From NCBI GenBank assembly GCA_964495885.1, contig CAZBWO010000006.1, positions 62,001 to 126,000 of the forward strand: 64,000 nucleotides of DNA, read 5' to 3'. Shown here piece by piece: positions 51,599-60,276 of the stretch (positions are counted from its first letter, which is position 1; every line of letters begins with the position of its first letter). The notes under the pieces are model-generated. The model did not search any database and was not told the origin of the DNA. It saw only the letters and a list, made by a program, of their open reading frames with translations. The translations under genes and the position numbers were made by a program. This stretch comes from PALG01 sp964495885. GTDB lineage: Bacteria; Bacteroidota; Bacteroidia; Flavobacteriales; Flavobacteriaceae.

Positions 51599-53496
51599 TC
51601 GTTTTTATAATATTGATTGATTGCATTAATACGAATCTTTTTCCGGTCCAACAACCATTGAAGCGCCTTTAAGACTTCTTCTTCAGCAAAGGTAAGACTT
51701 TCAACAAGGCTTCGCGAATCCATTGATTCTTCCTGAAGAAGTTTCAATATCTGTGTATGGATATTTTCAGTGTGTCTATTTGTAGCCTTTCCACTCTTTT
51801 TCATACAGACCGAACAGTGTCCACAAGGGGATGCATCGGTTTCCCCAAAATATTGCAATAATTGTACCTGCTTACAGATACGGTCATTTTCAATATACTT
51901 CAGCACTGCGTCTACCTGTTTTTCTTTTTGTTGATATAATTTTTTGATGGTTTTGCTGAAGGGGTTGATGGTCCTATCATCTTCCCTTGGAACCAAAAAT
52001 GTAATTCGGGAATCAGTATCAAACAATTGAAGGGACACCAGGTTTTCTTTTTCCATTTCCTGAAGTACAGAAATAATCCTCTCTGCAGCAATCCCAGATT
52101 TATTGGAAACCCAATCTAGATTAATTGGGATGACAGATTCAAATAACCCACCGTACATACGAAGCAGTGTTTTTCCAATCATGGAAAAAGAAGGGTTTTC
52201 TTCAAATCGTTTCAACAACACTTCTGAAGTCACCAAAAATTGAATTTTAGACTTCCTTCCAAATTGTTGGGAAAGTTGTAAGACTCCAATTCTATCCAAG
52301 GCTTGCAATCCGTTGTAGACATTCAAGATAGGAAGGGAATAGGTTTGACAAAACCGGGTTAGACTAAATTGGTGTTCTGTAAACACTCCCTCGCCATAGG
52401 ATATTTGAAAGTAATTGTTAAGGGTTCTGTATAATTTTTTGAGTTCCTTTACGGAAGGCTGACTCTCTAAAAATTGCTTTTTTAGTAATTGTTTGTCATA
52501 GGATTCATAAAGCAATACGGCATACGCTGGTTTTTCGTCCCGACCAGCCCTTCCGGCTTCCTGAAAATAACTTTCCAGACTGTCTGGAAGTTGCGCATGT
52601 ACCACTAGCCGAACCCCTGCATGGTCAATGCCCATTCCAAAAGCGTTGGTAGCAACCATGGCAATGATGGCTCCATTTTTCCAAGCTTCCAATCGTTTGC
52701 TCTTCTCTTTGGGCTGCAAACCACCGTGATAAAAACTACTGGAAATACCTTGGCTATTAAGATGTTTGCTGAAGAATTCGGTTTGTTTTCTATTACGAAG
52801 GTAAATAATGGCCGTTCCGGGGTATTTTTCCATCAGCCGAACCAATTGGTTGAGCTTATCACTCTCTTCAAAAACCTGGTACGAAAGATTATGTCTAGCG
52901 AACGATTTTTTAAAGATTTGTGGATCTTCAAGCTGAAGTTGGGAAATGGTATCTGTAAGAACTTCCGGGGTGGCAGTAGCCGTTAGTGCAATGGTAGGTA
53001 CATAAGGATGTAATTCACGTAGAATTTGAAGGTTTTGATAGGCAGGTCGGAAGTCATTTCCCCACTGTGAGATACAATGGGCTTCATCTACCGCGATGAG
53101 ATTCACCTGCATTTTTCGTATTGCTTCCTGAACCTGTTCCTGCTGAAGCCGTTCTGGGGAACAATACAGGAATTTATAATTTCCAAATAGCGCATTATCC
53201 AATAATGTGGTAAGTTCTTCCTGTGAAATCCCCCCAGTTAAGGACAATGCTTTAATACCTTTATCTTTAAGTGACGCCACTTGGTCATTCATTAAGGCGA
53301 CTAATGGTGAAATAACGATGCAAATCCCTTCCATGATTAATGCAGGAATTTGAAAGCACAATGATTTTCCACCACCAGTGGGCAATAATGCTACTGTATC
53401 CTGCCCTTGCAGCACAGATTGTATAATTTCCTCCTGTAGAGGCCTAAAATCTTGATGTCCCCAATATTGATATAGTATGGATACCGGATCTTTCAA
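51595..53496 (-). CDS. recQ: RecQ family ATP-dependent DNA helicase
   Basis: A 633-residue 3'-5' DNA helicase. Motifs: PLQEEIIQSVL, Walker A LLPTGGGKSLCFQIPAL, DEAH (VDEAHCISQWGNDFRPAY), TATATPEV, and the RecQ-specific GMGIDHAGVRLVVHAQLPDSLESYFQEAGRAGRDEKPAY (in segments). Zinc-binding cysteines lie near 515-535 (DASPCGHCSVC) after a winged-helix-like part; no HRDC domain is obvious at the end. It overlaps both neighbours by 4 bases (ATGA). Confidence 0.94.
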   Translation of the reverse strand: MKDPVSILYQYWGHQDFRPLQEEIIQSVLQGQDTVALLPTGGGKSLCFQIPALIMEGICIVISPLVALMNDQVASLKDKGIKALSLTGGISQEELTTLLDNALFGNYKFLYCSPERLQQEQVQEAIRKMQVNLIAVDEAHCISQWGNDFRPAYQNLQILRELHPYVPTIALTATATPEVLTDTISQLQLEDPQIFKKSFARHNLSYQVFEESDKLNQLVRLMEKYPGTAIIYLRNRKQTEFFSKHLNSQGISSSFYHGGLQPKEKSKRLEAWKNGAIIAMVATNAFGMGIDHAGVRLVVHAQLPDSLESYFQEAGRAGRDEKPAYAVLLYESYDKQLLKKQFLESQPSVKELKKLYRTLNNYFQISYGEGVFTEHQFSLTRFCQTYSLPILNVYNGLQALDRIGVLQLSQQFGRKSKIQFLVTSEVLLKRFEENPSFSMIGKTLLRMYGGLFESVIPINLDWVSNKSGIAAERIISVLQEMEKENLVSLQLFDTDSRITFLVPREDDRTINPFSKTIKKLYQQKEKQVDAVLKYIENDRICKQVQLLQYFGETDASPCGHCSVCMKKSGKATNRHTENIHTQILKLLQEESMDSRSLVESLTFAEEEVLKALQWLLDRKKIRINAINQYYKNE

Positions 53497-54038
53497 AAGT
53501 GCTTTGCTAATTTTTGTAAAATGAAATCGCAGCGATAGCGAATACTACCCACAGGTACGTGATGCACCTCATAGCCAAAAGACTGGTACCCCTTGTGTAG
53601 GTATTTGAAAATAATTTCGGCTTGCTGAAAAGATTCATACCGTTCGTTATCCTGTTGATAGATGTCTTCCCAGGGTGGCAGTAAAAAAATAGCATCATAG
53701 CGGTTTTCCGTACAAGTATCGGTAAATTTATTGGGATAGTCCGTTCCAAGGTAATCCATATAGGCCGTCACATCTGGGAGTCCGCGGTCATAGAATAGAA
53801 AGGGAGGAGGATACTCTTTTGCTTGATGAAATTGTTGCAAGCGCCCCTCCAATAGCTTTTCACTGAATAATATAGGAGATTCCAAAAACAATTGTGCAAT
53901 TCCCTCTTCCTGTGCTTTTTTTGTTACCTCTCTGGAGATTTCGGGAAGGATGGGATGCCCTTCTTCTTTAAAAGCATCAATGAGTGATGTCTTTCCAGAT
54001 CCGGGTCCGCCCGTTATGACAATTCTTTTGGTTTCCAA
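53493..54038 (-). CDS. AAA family ATPase (AAA_28)
   Basis: A 181-residue P-loop protein: Walker A GGPGSGKTSLIDAF (residues 8-21), a Walker-B-like FLFYDRGLPDVTAYMDYLG and a lid region LLPPWEDIYQQDNERYESF. The family resembles nucleotide kinases such as NadR-like domains; the substrate is unknown. It opens the AAA-recQ-fmt unit. Confidence 0.82.
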   Translation of the reverse strand: METKRIVITGGPGSGKTSLIDAFKEEGHPILPEISREVTKKAQEEGIAQLFLESPILFSEKLLEGRLQQFHQAKEYPPPFLFYDRGLPDVTAYMDYLGTDYPNKFTDTCTENRYDAIFLLPPWEDIYQQDNERYESFQQAEIIFKYLHKGYQSFGYEVHHVPVGSIRYRCDFILQKLAKHF

Positions 54039-54111
54039 ACGTTAGTAATTTATACAAAATTAGTGAATACTGCTATCTTGCCGTATCTTTGTAAAAAGAA
54101 TCTTGTAAGCT

Positions 54112-54405
54112 ATGGAAAACGAAGAAACAAAGGAGAAAGAATTTTATGAACGGTTGACGGTTCAACTGGAACAAGATAGTACTTGGCCTTCCCCTTATTT
54201 GTACAAATTTATCGTTCCGGCTAGTTTGGAGAAAATTTCAGAGATTGAAGCTATTTTCAATGATATGGGGGCTGAGGTACAAACGAGGGATTCCTCTAAG
54301 GGAAATTTCACTAGTATTTCGGTTCGTGTCGTAATGGAATCCCCCAGTGCCGTAGTTGAAAAATATCAGGAAGTTTCCAAAGTGGAGGGAGTGATTTCCC
54401 TTTAA
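54112..54405 (+). CDS. DUF493 family protein (YbeD-like)
   Basis: A 97-residue ACT-like small protein of the YbeD/DUF493 family: FYERLTVQLEQDSTWPSPYLYKFIVPASLEKI and the closing FTSISVRVVMESPSAVVEKYQEVSKVEGVISL (in segments). In other bacteria YbeD is near lipoate genes; here no such neighbour. Function unknown. Divergent from the AAA gene. Confidence 0.9.
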   Translation: MENEETKEKEFYERLTVQLEQDSTWPSPYLYKFIVPASLEKISEIEAIFNDMGAEVQTRDSSKGNFTSISVRVVMESPSAVVEKYQEVSKVEGVISL

Positions 54406-54462
54406 ATTTATTATTTTGCAATTCCTTTCAGAAAGGAACCCTTTTCCAAATACCTTATTATT

Positions 54463-55098
54463 TTGATTGAAAATATTGAATACAATACAGAGCGTCCACG
54501 TTTAATTATTCCCGAATATGGAAGGCATATCCAAAAAATGGTGGATCATGCCCTTTCCATGGAAGACCGTGAAGAACGTAATAAATGTGCAAAAAGCATT
54601 ATTGCCGTCATGGGTAATTTAAATCCACACCTTCGGGATGTGCCAGATTTCCAGCATAAATTGTGGGATCAACTTTTTATCATTTCAGATTTTCAACTGG
54701 ATGTTGATTCTCCATACCCCAAACCTTCCAGGGAGGAGCTGGCAGAACGTCCAGGATCTCTTCCTTATCCTCAGAATCATCCAAAATATCGTTTTTACGG
54801 AAACAATATTAAGCGAATGATTGATGTGGCGAACACTTGGGAGGATGGTGATAAAAAAGAGGGACTTATCCTTACCATTGCAAATCATATGAAAAAGAGT
54901 TTCCTGAATTGGAACAAGGACACGGTGGATGATGCGGTGATTTTCCAACATTTGTATGAACTTTCCGGAGGTAAAATCAATTTAAAGAATAGTGATGAAG
55001 ACCTCACAGATTCCCAAAATCTGATGAAAAACAAAAAGCGCTACAAAAAGAACAATAACAAAAGCAACAACAAAGGTAGAAACCGAAAGCGACACTAA
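54463..55098 (+). CDS. DUF4290 family protein
   Basis: A 211-residue protein typical of Bacteroidota DUF4290: (M)IENIEYNTERPRLIIPEYGRHIQKMVDHAL, NPHLRDVPDFQHKLWDQLFII, and SFLNWNKDTVDDAVIFQHL, ending in a lysine-asparagine-rich tail (KNKKRYKKNNNKSNNKG). The start is TTG at 54463; no in-frame ATG gives the conserved N-terminus. The lysine-rich tail suggests RNA or DNA contact but function is unknown. It is 21 bases before murA. Confidence 0.85.
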   Translation: MIENIEYNTERPRLIIPEYGRHIQKMVDHALSMEDREERNKCAKSIIAVMGNLNPHLRDVPDFQHKLWDQLFIISDFQLDVDSPYPKPSREELAERPGSLPYPQNHPKYRFYGNNIKRMIDVANTWEDGDKKEGLILTIANHMKKSFLNWNKDTVDDAVIFQHLYELSGGKINLKNSDEDLTDSQNLMKNKKRYKKNNNKSNNKGRNRKRH

Positions 55099-55119
55099 AC
55101 CTCAAATCCTCCAACTGCT

Positions 55120-56430
55120 ATGGGAACTTTTCAAATTGAAGGCGGACATCCTTTAAAGGGAGAAATTCGTCCACAGGGAGCCAAAAACGAAGCCCTTCAA
55201 ATTCTTTGTGCCGTACTTTTAACACCAGACGAAGTCATTCTTGAAAACATCCCAGATATTGTGGATGTGAATAAATTGATTACCATTTTAGGCAATTTAG
55301 GGGTAAAAATTCAAAAGTTGGGACCTGGAAAGTATAAGTTCCGTGCAGATGATATTCATTTGGAATATTTAGAGTCTGAACTTTTTAAAAAGGAAGGCAG
55401 TTCACTTCGTGGTTCCATTATGATTGTTGGGCCGTTGTTGGCACGCTTCGAAAAAGGATATATTCCAAGACCTGGCGGCGATAAAATTGGCCGAAGAAGA
55501 TTGGATACCCACTTTGAAGGGTTTATCAAATTAGGCGCTACTTTCAGATATAACAAGGAAGAGCGTTTCTACGGCGTGGAAGCTCCAAATGGGCTCCTAG
55601 GCACCTATATGCTTTTAGACCAAGCTTCTGTGACGGGAACTGCTAATATTGTCATGGCTGCTGTACTTGCCAAAGGAACTACTACCATATACAATGCTGC
55701 CTGTGAACCCTATTTGCAACAGCTATGTAAAATGCTGAATGCCATGGGAGCAAAAATTAGTGGGGTAGGCTCTAATTTATTGATTATTGAGGGTGTTGAT
55801 TCATTAGGCGGGTGTACCCATAGAATCCTACCTGATATGATTGAAATTGGGAGTTGGATTGGGCTGGCAGCAATGACCAAAAGTGAAATTACCATTAAGG
55901 ATGTAAGCTGGGATGATTTGGGTATTATTCCAGATACGTTTCGAAAGCTGGGTATCACCCTAGAGCGAAAAGGGGATGATATCTATATTCCTTCGCATTC
56001 AGAATATTGTATTCAAAGTGATATGGATGGTTCCATACTCACAATTTCCGATGCTCCATGGCCAGGTTTTACGCCAGATTTATTGAGTATTGTATTGGTT
56101 ACTTGTACGCAGGCGAAGGGAAGCGTGCTCATTCATCAAAAAATGTTTGAGAGTAGATTATTCTTCGTTGATAAGCTAATTGACATGGGGGCTAAAATTA
56201 TTCTTTGTGATCCTCATAGGGCAACTGTTATTGGTCATAACTTTCAATCAAAATTGAAGGCTACTACCATGGTTTCGCCAGACATACGAGCAGGAATATC
56301 TTTATTGATTGCTGCATTGTCTGCGAAGGGTACCAGTACCATTCACAATATTGAACAGATTGATAGGGGGTATGAAAATATTGACTCCAGACTTAGGGCG
56401 ATAGGCGCAAAAATTACCCGTTTGGATTAA
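55120..56430 (+). CDS. murA: UDP-N-acetylglucosamine 1-carboxyvinyltransferase
   Basis: A 436-residue MurA that adds enolpyruvate from PEP to UDP-GlcNAc, the first step to peptidoglycan. Motifs: KNEALQILCAVLL, RGSIMIVGPLLARF and PGGDKIGRRRLDTHFEGFIKLGA. Asp121 occupies the position of the usual catalytic Cys (Cys115 in E. coli); this form works but is not trapped by fosfomycin. The 3' end overlaps the convergent coiled-coil gene by 4 bases. Confidence 0.96.
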   Translation: MGTFQIEGGHPLKGEIRPQGAKNEALQILCAVLLTPDEVILENIPDIVDVNKLITILGNLGVKIQKLGPGKYKFRADDIHLEYLESELFKKEGSSLRGSIMIVGPLLARFEKGYIPRPGGDKIGRRRLDTHFEGFIKLGATFRYNKEERFYGVEAPNGLLGTYMLLDQASVTGTANIVMAAVLAKGTTTIYNAACEPYLQQLCKMLNAMGAKISGVGSNLLIIEGVDSLGGCTHRILPDMIEIGSWIGLAAMTKSEITIKDVSWDDLGIIPDTFRKLGITLERKGDDIYIPSHSEYCIQSDMDGSILTISDAPWPGFTPDLLSIVLVTCTQAKGSVLIHQKMFESRLFFVDKLIDMGAKIILCDPHRATVIGHNFQSKLKATTMVSPDIRAGISLLIAALSAKGTSTIHNIEQIDRGYENIDSRLRAIGAKITRLD

Positions 56431-56999
56431 GCCTTTTTCTGTTTATTGATTTCATCCTGAAGCTTTCTTCTAAGTTGTTGCTCACGCTCCAATGACCGTT
56501 GGCGATGCCCTTCAAATTCTGCTTCGGTTTCAGATAATTTTTCCCGTGCTTCCTTACTTGCACGAATACCATTTCGTTGACGGCTGAAAAAATAAAGCGT
56601 TAAGAGAAGTGCTAATGCGATGATAGTCCACAAAATAGCATTGTAGGTAGATTTGCTCAAAAGTATTCCGAAAAGGTAAATCCCATCTACCTTCTTTTTT
56701 GAAACGGCCAATGCCTCTTCGGTAGTTCTTACCTTTTGCTGAAGGGAATCTATACTCGTCTCTAAAGAATTAATATTGCTTTGTTGTGTATCTATAGTAT
56801 TCCGAAGTGCGGAAATACTATCATTTACCTGTTGTTTAAGGGAGTTCAGTTTGTGGATTTTCACCACTTTATAGTCTTGGTAGCGGTTGGAGTTTTCAAT
56901 TACATCTGTAAATTGTTCCTCAAGGCTTTCTTGTGTCCAACCCATAAATGGGAAGCTTACTAATGCCACACAGATAAAAAGTATTTTACGGTGGTTCAT
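56427..56999 (-). CDS. Coiled-coil membrane protein, unknown
   Basis: A 190-residue protein with a signal peptide (1-22, FMGWTQ), a long periplasmic coiled coil (about 50-100), one TM helix (about 120-138, AILWTIIALALLLTLYFF) and a cytoplasmic coiled coil rich in E, R, K and Q. Homologues are sometimes labelled tRNA (guanine-N1)-methyltransferase, but no methyltransferase motif is present. Likely an envelope structural or regulatory protein. Confidence 0.75.
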   Translation of the reverse strand: MNHRKILFICVALVSFPFMGWTQESLEEQFTDVIENSNRYQDYKVVKIHKLNSLKQQVNDSISALRNTIDTQQSNINSLETSIDSLQQKVRTTEEALAVSKKKVDGIYLFGILLSKSTYNAILWTIIALALLLTLYFFSRQRNGIRASKEAREKLSETEAEFEGHRQRSLEREQQLRRKLQDEINKQKKA

Positions 57000-57082
57000 G
57001 GTTTGGGGATTGTTAAGTATTAATTTGCCGCAACATTAAAAAAATATACGGAGAGCACCCAATGCTTGATTGAGTTTATCAT

Positions 57083-57319
57083 TTATTTAACAAGCGCTAA
57101 ACTATCTGAATAACAGAAGCTCAAAGCACCCGAAGGACACTTCTTTATTTGTTCAATAACTTTAATTGTTTCGGCAGCTTCCAAATCAATCCATGGAATG
57201 ACACAATTGCGGAAGACTTCTGAAAGTTCTTTGCAACAACGCTCAGAATGTTGACAAAGTTTGGGCTCATACTGTACGGTAATTTCTCCATTAGAGAAGG
57301 TATTACTGTTTACATCCAT
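57083..57319 (-). CDS. YjdI-like mono-cluster Fe-S protein
   Basis: A 78-residue protein of the YjdI/Fer4_19 type: EPKLCQHSERCCKELSEVF and IEQIKKCPSGALSFCY, giving conserved cysteines for a single 4Fe-4S cluster. It probably acts as a small electron carrier. It is a lone gene with a TAnnTTTG-poor leader. The ATG at 57317-57319 is the start. Confidence 0.85.
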   Translation of the reverse strand: MDVNSNTFSNGEITVQYEPKLCQHSERCCKELSEVFRNCVIPWIDLEAAETIKVIEQIKKCPSGALSFCYSDSLALVK

Positions 57320-57422
57320 AAGGCATTAATTTGGGGGTTTGGTGTACTTTCATAGGTTAAATCATCGTTAAATATATATAAATTATCGATTAAATACCTA
57401 ATCAACGGAAAATTCTTACAAA

Positions 57423-58730
57423 TTATTGTACCGCTGATTTATAAGTATTTAGGCATCGTTCACGGGCCTTTTTGTGGTCTACCATTTTTTCGGGATAGGA
57501 ATCACTATCAACCTCTGGAACCCATTTTTTTATATACTTTCGGTCTTTATCAAATTTTTCAATTTGTGTAGTAGGATTGAAAATCCTGAAATATGGGGCT
57601 GCATCCACCCCACTTCCAGCAACCCATTGCCAGTTTCCCACATTGCTGGACATTTCATAGTCCAGTAACTTTTCGGCAAAGTAAGCTTCTCCCCAGCGCC
57701 AATCTATGAGTAAATGCTTACAAAGAAAACTACCCACAATCATTCGCACTCGGTTGTGCATAAATCCAGTTTCATTCAACTCCCGCATTCCTGCATCTAC
57801 CAAAGGATAACCTGTTTCGCCTTTTTTCCATTTTTCAAACTCAGATTCTTTGTTTCGCCATTCAATGCGATCATATTTAGCCCGAAACGCATTATTTACG
57901 GTTTCTGGATAATGCCATAAAATTTGCATAAAAAATTCACGCCAGATAAGTTCTTTCAAGAATGTTTGATCTTTTACTTCAGTAGCTTTTTTGACCAAAC
58001 TTCTAATACCAATCGTTCCAAAGCGCAGGTGAGGGGATAGATGAGAAGTTCCAGGACTTTTTGCTGGGTAGTTTCGGGTGTCTTTATAATTTTTTAAGGT
58101 TTCTTCGGAAATGTTATAATCTGGAACCTTAATGGAAGAGCGTTCAAATCCTATATCGCCAAGGGTAAGATTGGAAAGTCTGGAATGTTGATAAAGTTGC
58201 TTCCATTTAGAAGAAGGGTCATACACCTTAAAATTATCCAATTTTTTGAAGTTGTCAAGCCATTTTTTGCTGTAGGGGGTATAGACCACATAGGGGTCAC
58301 CATCATCCTTTACTACTTCATCTTTTTCGAAAATTACTTGATCCTTGAAAGTATGGAACCCAATATTTTTTTCGGCCAGAAAATCTTTTATGTTTTGATC
58401 CCGTTCTTTGGCATAGGGCTCATAATCATGATTGGTGATAACATTCTGTATGTTGAATTCTGAAATGATTTCTGAAAAAACTTTTTGTGGGGTACCGTGA
58501 TAGATGGCAATACTGCTTCCGTGTTCCTGAAGCTCATTTCGAAGTTCCTGAAGGGTATCATGAATAAAGGTCACCCTTGCATCGTCTTTTGGGAGTGAAT
58601 CTAAAATTTCAGTATCAAAAATAAATATGGGCATTACGGCATGCTTTCCACATAGGGCTTTATAAAAACCCCTATTATCATGAAGACGAAGATCCCTTCG
58701 GAACCAAAATACGTTTAACTTTTCTGCCAT
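57423..58730 (-). CDS. phrB: Deoxyribodipyrimidine photolyase (class I CPD type)
   Basis: A 435-residue flavoprotein that repairs UV-induced pyrimidine dimers with blue light. The N-terminal antenna domain starts VFWFRRDLRLHDNRGFYKAL; the FAD domain has PHLRFGTIGIRSLV, the region FLKELIWREFFMQILWHYP, and the CPD-type GYPLVDAGMRELNETGFMHNRVRMIVGSFLCKHLLIDWRWGEAYFAEKLLDYEMSSNVGNWQWVAGSG (in segments). It directly follows the SDR gene, whose TAA abuts its ATG. Confidence 0.93.
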   Translation of the reverse strand: MAEKLNVFWFRRDLRLHDNRGFYKALCGKHAVMPIFIFDTEILDSLPKDDARVTFIHDTLQELRNELQEHGSSIAIYHGTPQKVFSEIISEFNIQNVITNHDYEPYAKERDQNIKDFLAEKNIGFHTFKDQVIFEKDEVVKDDGDPYVVYTPYSKKWLDNFKKLDNFKVYDPSSKWKQLYQHSRLSNLTLGDIGFERSSIKVPDYNISEETLKNYKDTRNYPAKSPGTSHLSPHLRFGTIGIRSLVKKATEVKDQTFLKELIWREFFMQILWHYPETVNNAFRAKYDRIEWRNKESEFEKWKKGETGYPLVDAGMRELNETGFMHNRVRMIVGSFLCKHLLIDWRWGEAYFAEKLLDYEMSSNVGNWQWVAGSGVDAAPYFRIFNPTTQIEKFDKDRKYIKKWVPEVDSDSYPEKMVDHKKARERCLNTYKSAVQ

Positions 58731-59423
58731 TTATGATATATTCAATGTTGACATTCCACCGTCCACGCCCAGCACTTGTCCGGTAATCCAAGAAGACTGA
58801 TCACTCAATAAAAAGGCGGCAGTTTGTGCAATATCCTTTGCATTTCCAACACGTTTCAAAGGATGCCTATCTCCCATTTTCTTAACTTTTTCATCCGAAG
58901 ATAAGAGTTTTGAAGCCAATGGGGTATCGGTCAAGGAAGGAGCAATAACATTCACTCTAAAATTAGGTGCATATTCTGCGGCAAGTGCTTTCGCAAATCC
59001 TTCTATGGCCCCTTTAGCGGCTACCACGCTAGTATGAAAGGGCATCCCTACTTGAACTGCCACGGTACTGAAGAATACCAGGCTTGCTAGTTCAGCATTT
59101 TTTAATTTGGGCAATAATGCATGCACTACTTTTACCAAAGAGAGAAAATTAAGGTTTAAATCTTCGGAAAATTGTGAGGTAGACAACATCTTAAAAGGCT
59201 TGAGATTAATACTTCCGGGGCAGTATACGAGTCCGTCTAGGGCATCTGGAAGATCTAATGCGGAAGCATCGTCATTCAAAGCATCGAATGCTAAATAAGT
59301 ACATCCATCAGGAATATTTTCGGAAGATCTTGCTGCAATGAATACGTTGTGGTTTTTAGTAAGTAGGTTGGTGATTTCATGACCAATGCCATAGGAACCA
59401 CCAATAAGTAGTATATTTTTCAT
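58731..59423 (-). CDS. SDR family oxidoreductase
   Basis: A 230-residue short-chain dehydrogenase/reductase. NAD(P)-binding GGSYGIGHE, the catalytic Ser-x-Tyr/Lys segment (VFFSTVAVQVGMPFHTSVVAAKGAIEGFAKALAAEY, in segments) in which Tyr is replaced: FHTSVVAAKG has no Tyr in the usual place, and the C-terminal GQVLGVDGG. The Tyr to Val/His shift suggests a changed or weak activity. ATG 59421-59423 is the start. In operon with the photolyase and SRPBCC genes. Confidence 0.83.
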   Translation of the reverse strand: MKNILLIGGSYGIGHEITNLLTKNHNVFIAARSSENIPDGCTYLAFDALNDDASALDLPDALDGLVYCPGSINLKPFKMLSTSQFSEDLNLNFLSLVKVVHALLPKLKNAELASLVFFSTVAVQVGMPFHTSVVAAKGAIEGFAKALAAEYAPNFRVNVIAPSLTDTPLASKLLSSDEKVKKMGDRHPLKRVGNAKDIAQTAAFLLSDQSSWITGQVLGVDGGMSTLNIS

Positions 59424-59424
59424 A

Positions 59425-59895
59425 TTATTTTTGTTTGTATTTCCCAAAAAGCTCAGTTAGTTTCTCTTCTCGGTATTGGAAAATTTCTTTAAGTTTCGGT
59501 TTCACCAACCATGGGTGTGCTAATTGCCCTATCCATCCAAACGGTAGTTTATAATGGATCATGTCTTCCATTTTCACACCACCTTCAACTTCCGTAAGGA
59601 AATGTTTATGATGCCAGAGAGCATAGGGCCCAAAGCGTTGTTCGTCTACAAAGTATTGATTAGGAACTATATGAGTAATTTCAGTAACCCATTTAGTTTT
59701 GATACCCAAAACAGGGGTCACAATGTACTGTATAATTTGGCCAGGATACATCGCTCTTTCATTTCCAGATAGGATGTCAAAGCCCATATAATCTGGAGTA
59801 ATGGTTTTAAGATTGTTTGGATTTGAAAGAAAATCCCATGCCTCGTCAATGGTGATGGGTAAATATTGCGTTGCCTCTAAAGAATATATTTTCAC
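59425..59895 (-). CDS. SRPBCC family protein (cell division inhibitor-like)
   Basis: A 156-residue START-fold protein: QYLPITIDEAWDFLSNPNNLKTITPDYMGFDIL, WVTEITHIVPNQYFVDEQRFGPYALWHHKHFLTEVEGGVKMEDMIHYKLP (in segments). This type (sometimes called cell division inhibitor) lies with photolyase genes across Flavobacteria and cyanobacteria. It leads the photolyase operon; its stop lies 1 base before the SDR ATG. Ligand unknown. Confidence 0.85.
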   Translation of the reverse strand: MKIYSLEATQYLPITIDEAWDFLSNPNNLKTITPDYMGFDILSGNERAMYPGQIIQYIVTPVLGIKTKWVTEITHIVPNQYFVDEQRFGPYALWHHKHFLTEVEGGVKMEDMIHYKLPFGWIGQLAHPWLVKPKLKEIFQYREEKLTELFGKYKQK

Positions 59896-60276
59896 GGAGA
59901 TTATTTCCGTAAATATACAGATTGTTTAAGTTTAATTAAAAATGATTAAACATTATTTAACAAATTTTACTTTCTGTACACGAAAGAATTGTTATTCATG
60001 GTTTTAAGTCGGTACAATCGTACAGGCGGCTTTTGGACTTTCTCCTTTCTTCTGAAGATGATTTTTAGATAATTCAGCATTTTTTTATTTTAAAAATAAT
60101 ATGAATTTCTTTAAGTATAGTACTGTAAATTAAAGATTAACCAATAATTAGCACTTTCTAAACCTTTTCTTTTTAATTCTTCAATTTAGCGTATGGTTTT
60201 TAAGGTTTTGTTAACTAAAAACACCTCGTTAGCATAGTATCTTCGTAGAGTAATTAATTAAACAAATATTTCGACG
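59896..60276. other. Long AT-rich intergenic region
   Basis: About 380 bases between the divergent photolyase operon and the DUF2911 gene. It is AT-rich; a TATCTTCG box at 60238-60245 precedes DUF2911 by 31 bases. A 24-codon open frame (59998-60072) starts with ATG but has no ribosome site or homologue I recognise. I see no stable structure. Confidence 0.5.

Noticed and set aside
56427..56999. Naming this gene tRNA (guanine-N1)-methyltransferase
   Set aside because: The protein is a signal-peptide, coiled-coil, single-TM protein without a SAM-binding or knot motif.
59998..60072. 24-codon open frame in the long intergenic region
   Set aside because: No ribosome site or recognised family; chance is the simplest explanation in an AT-rich gap.
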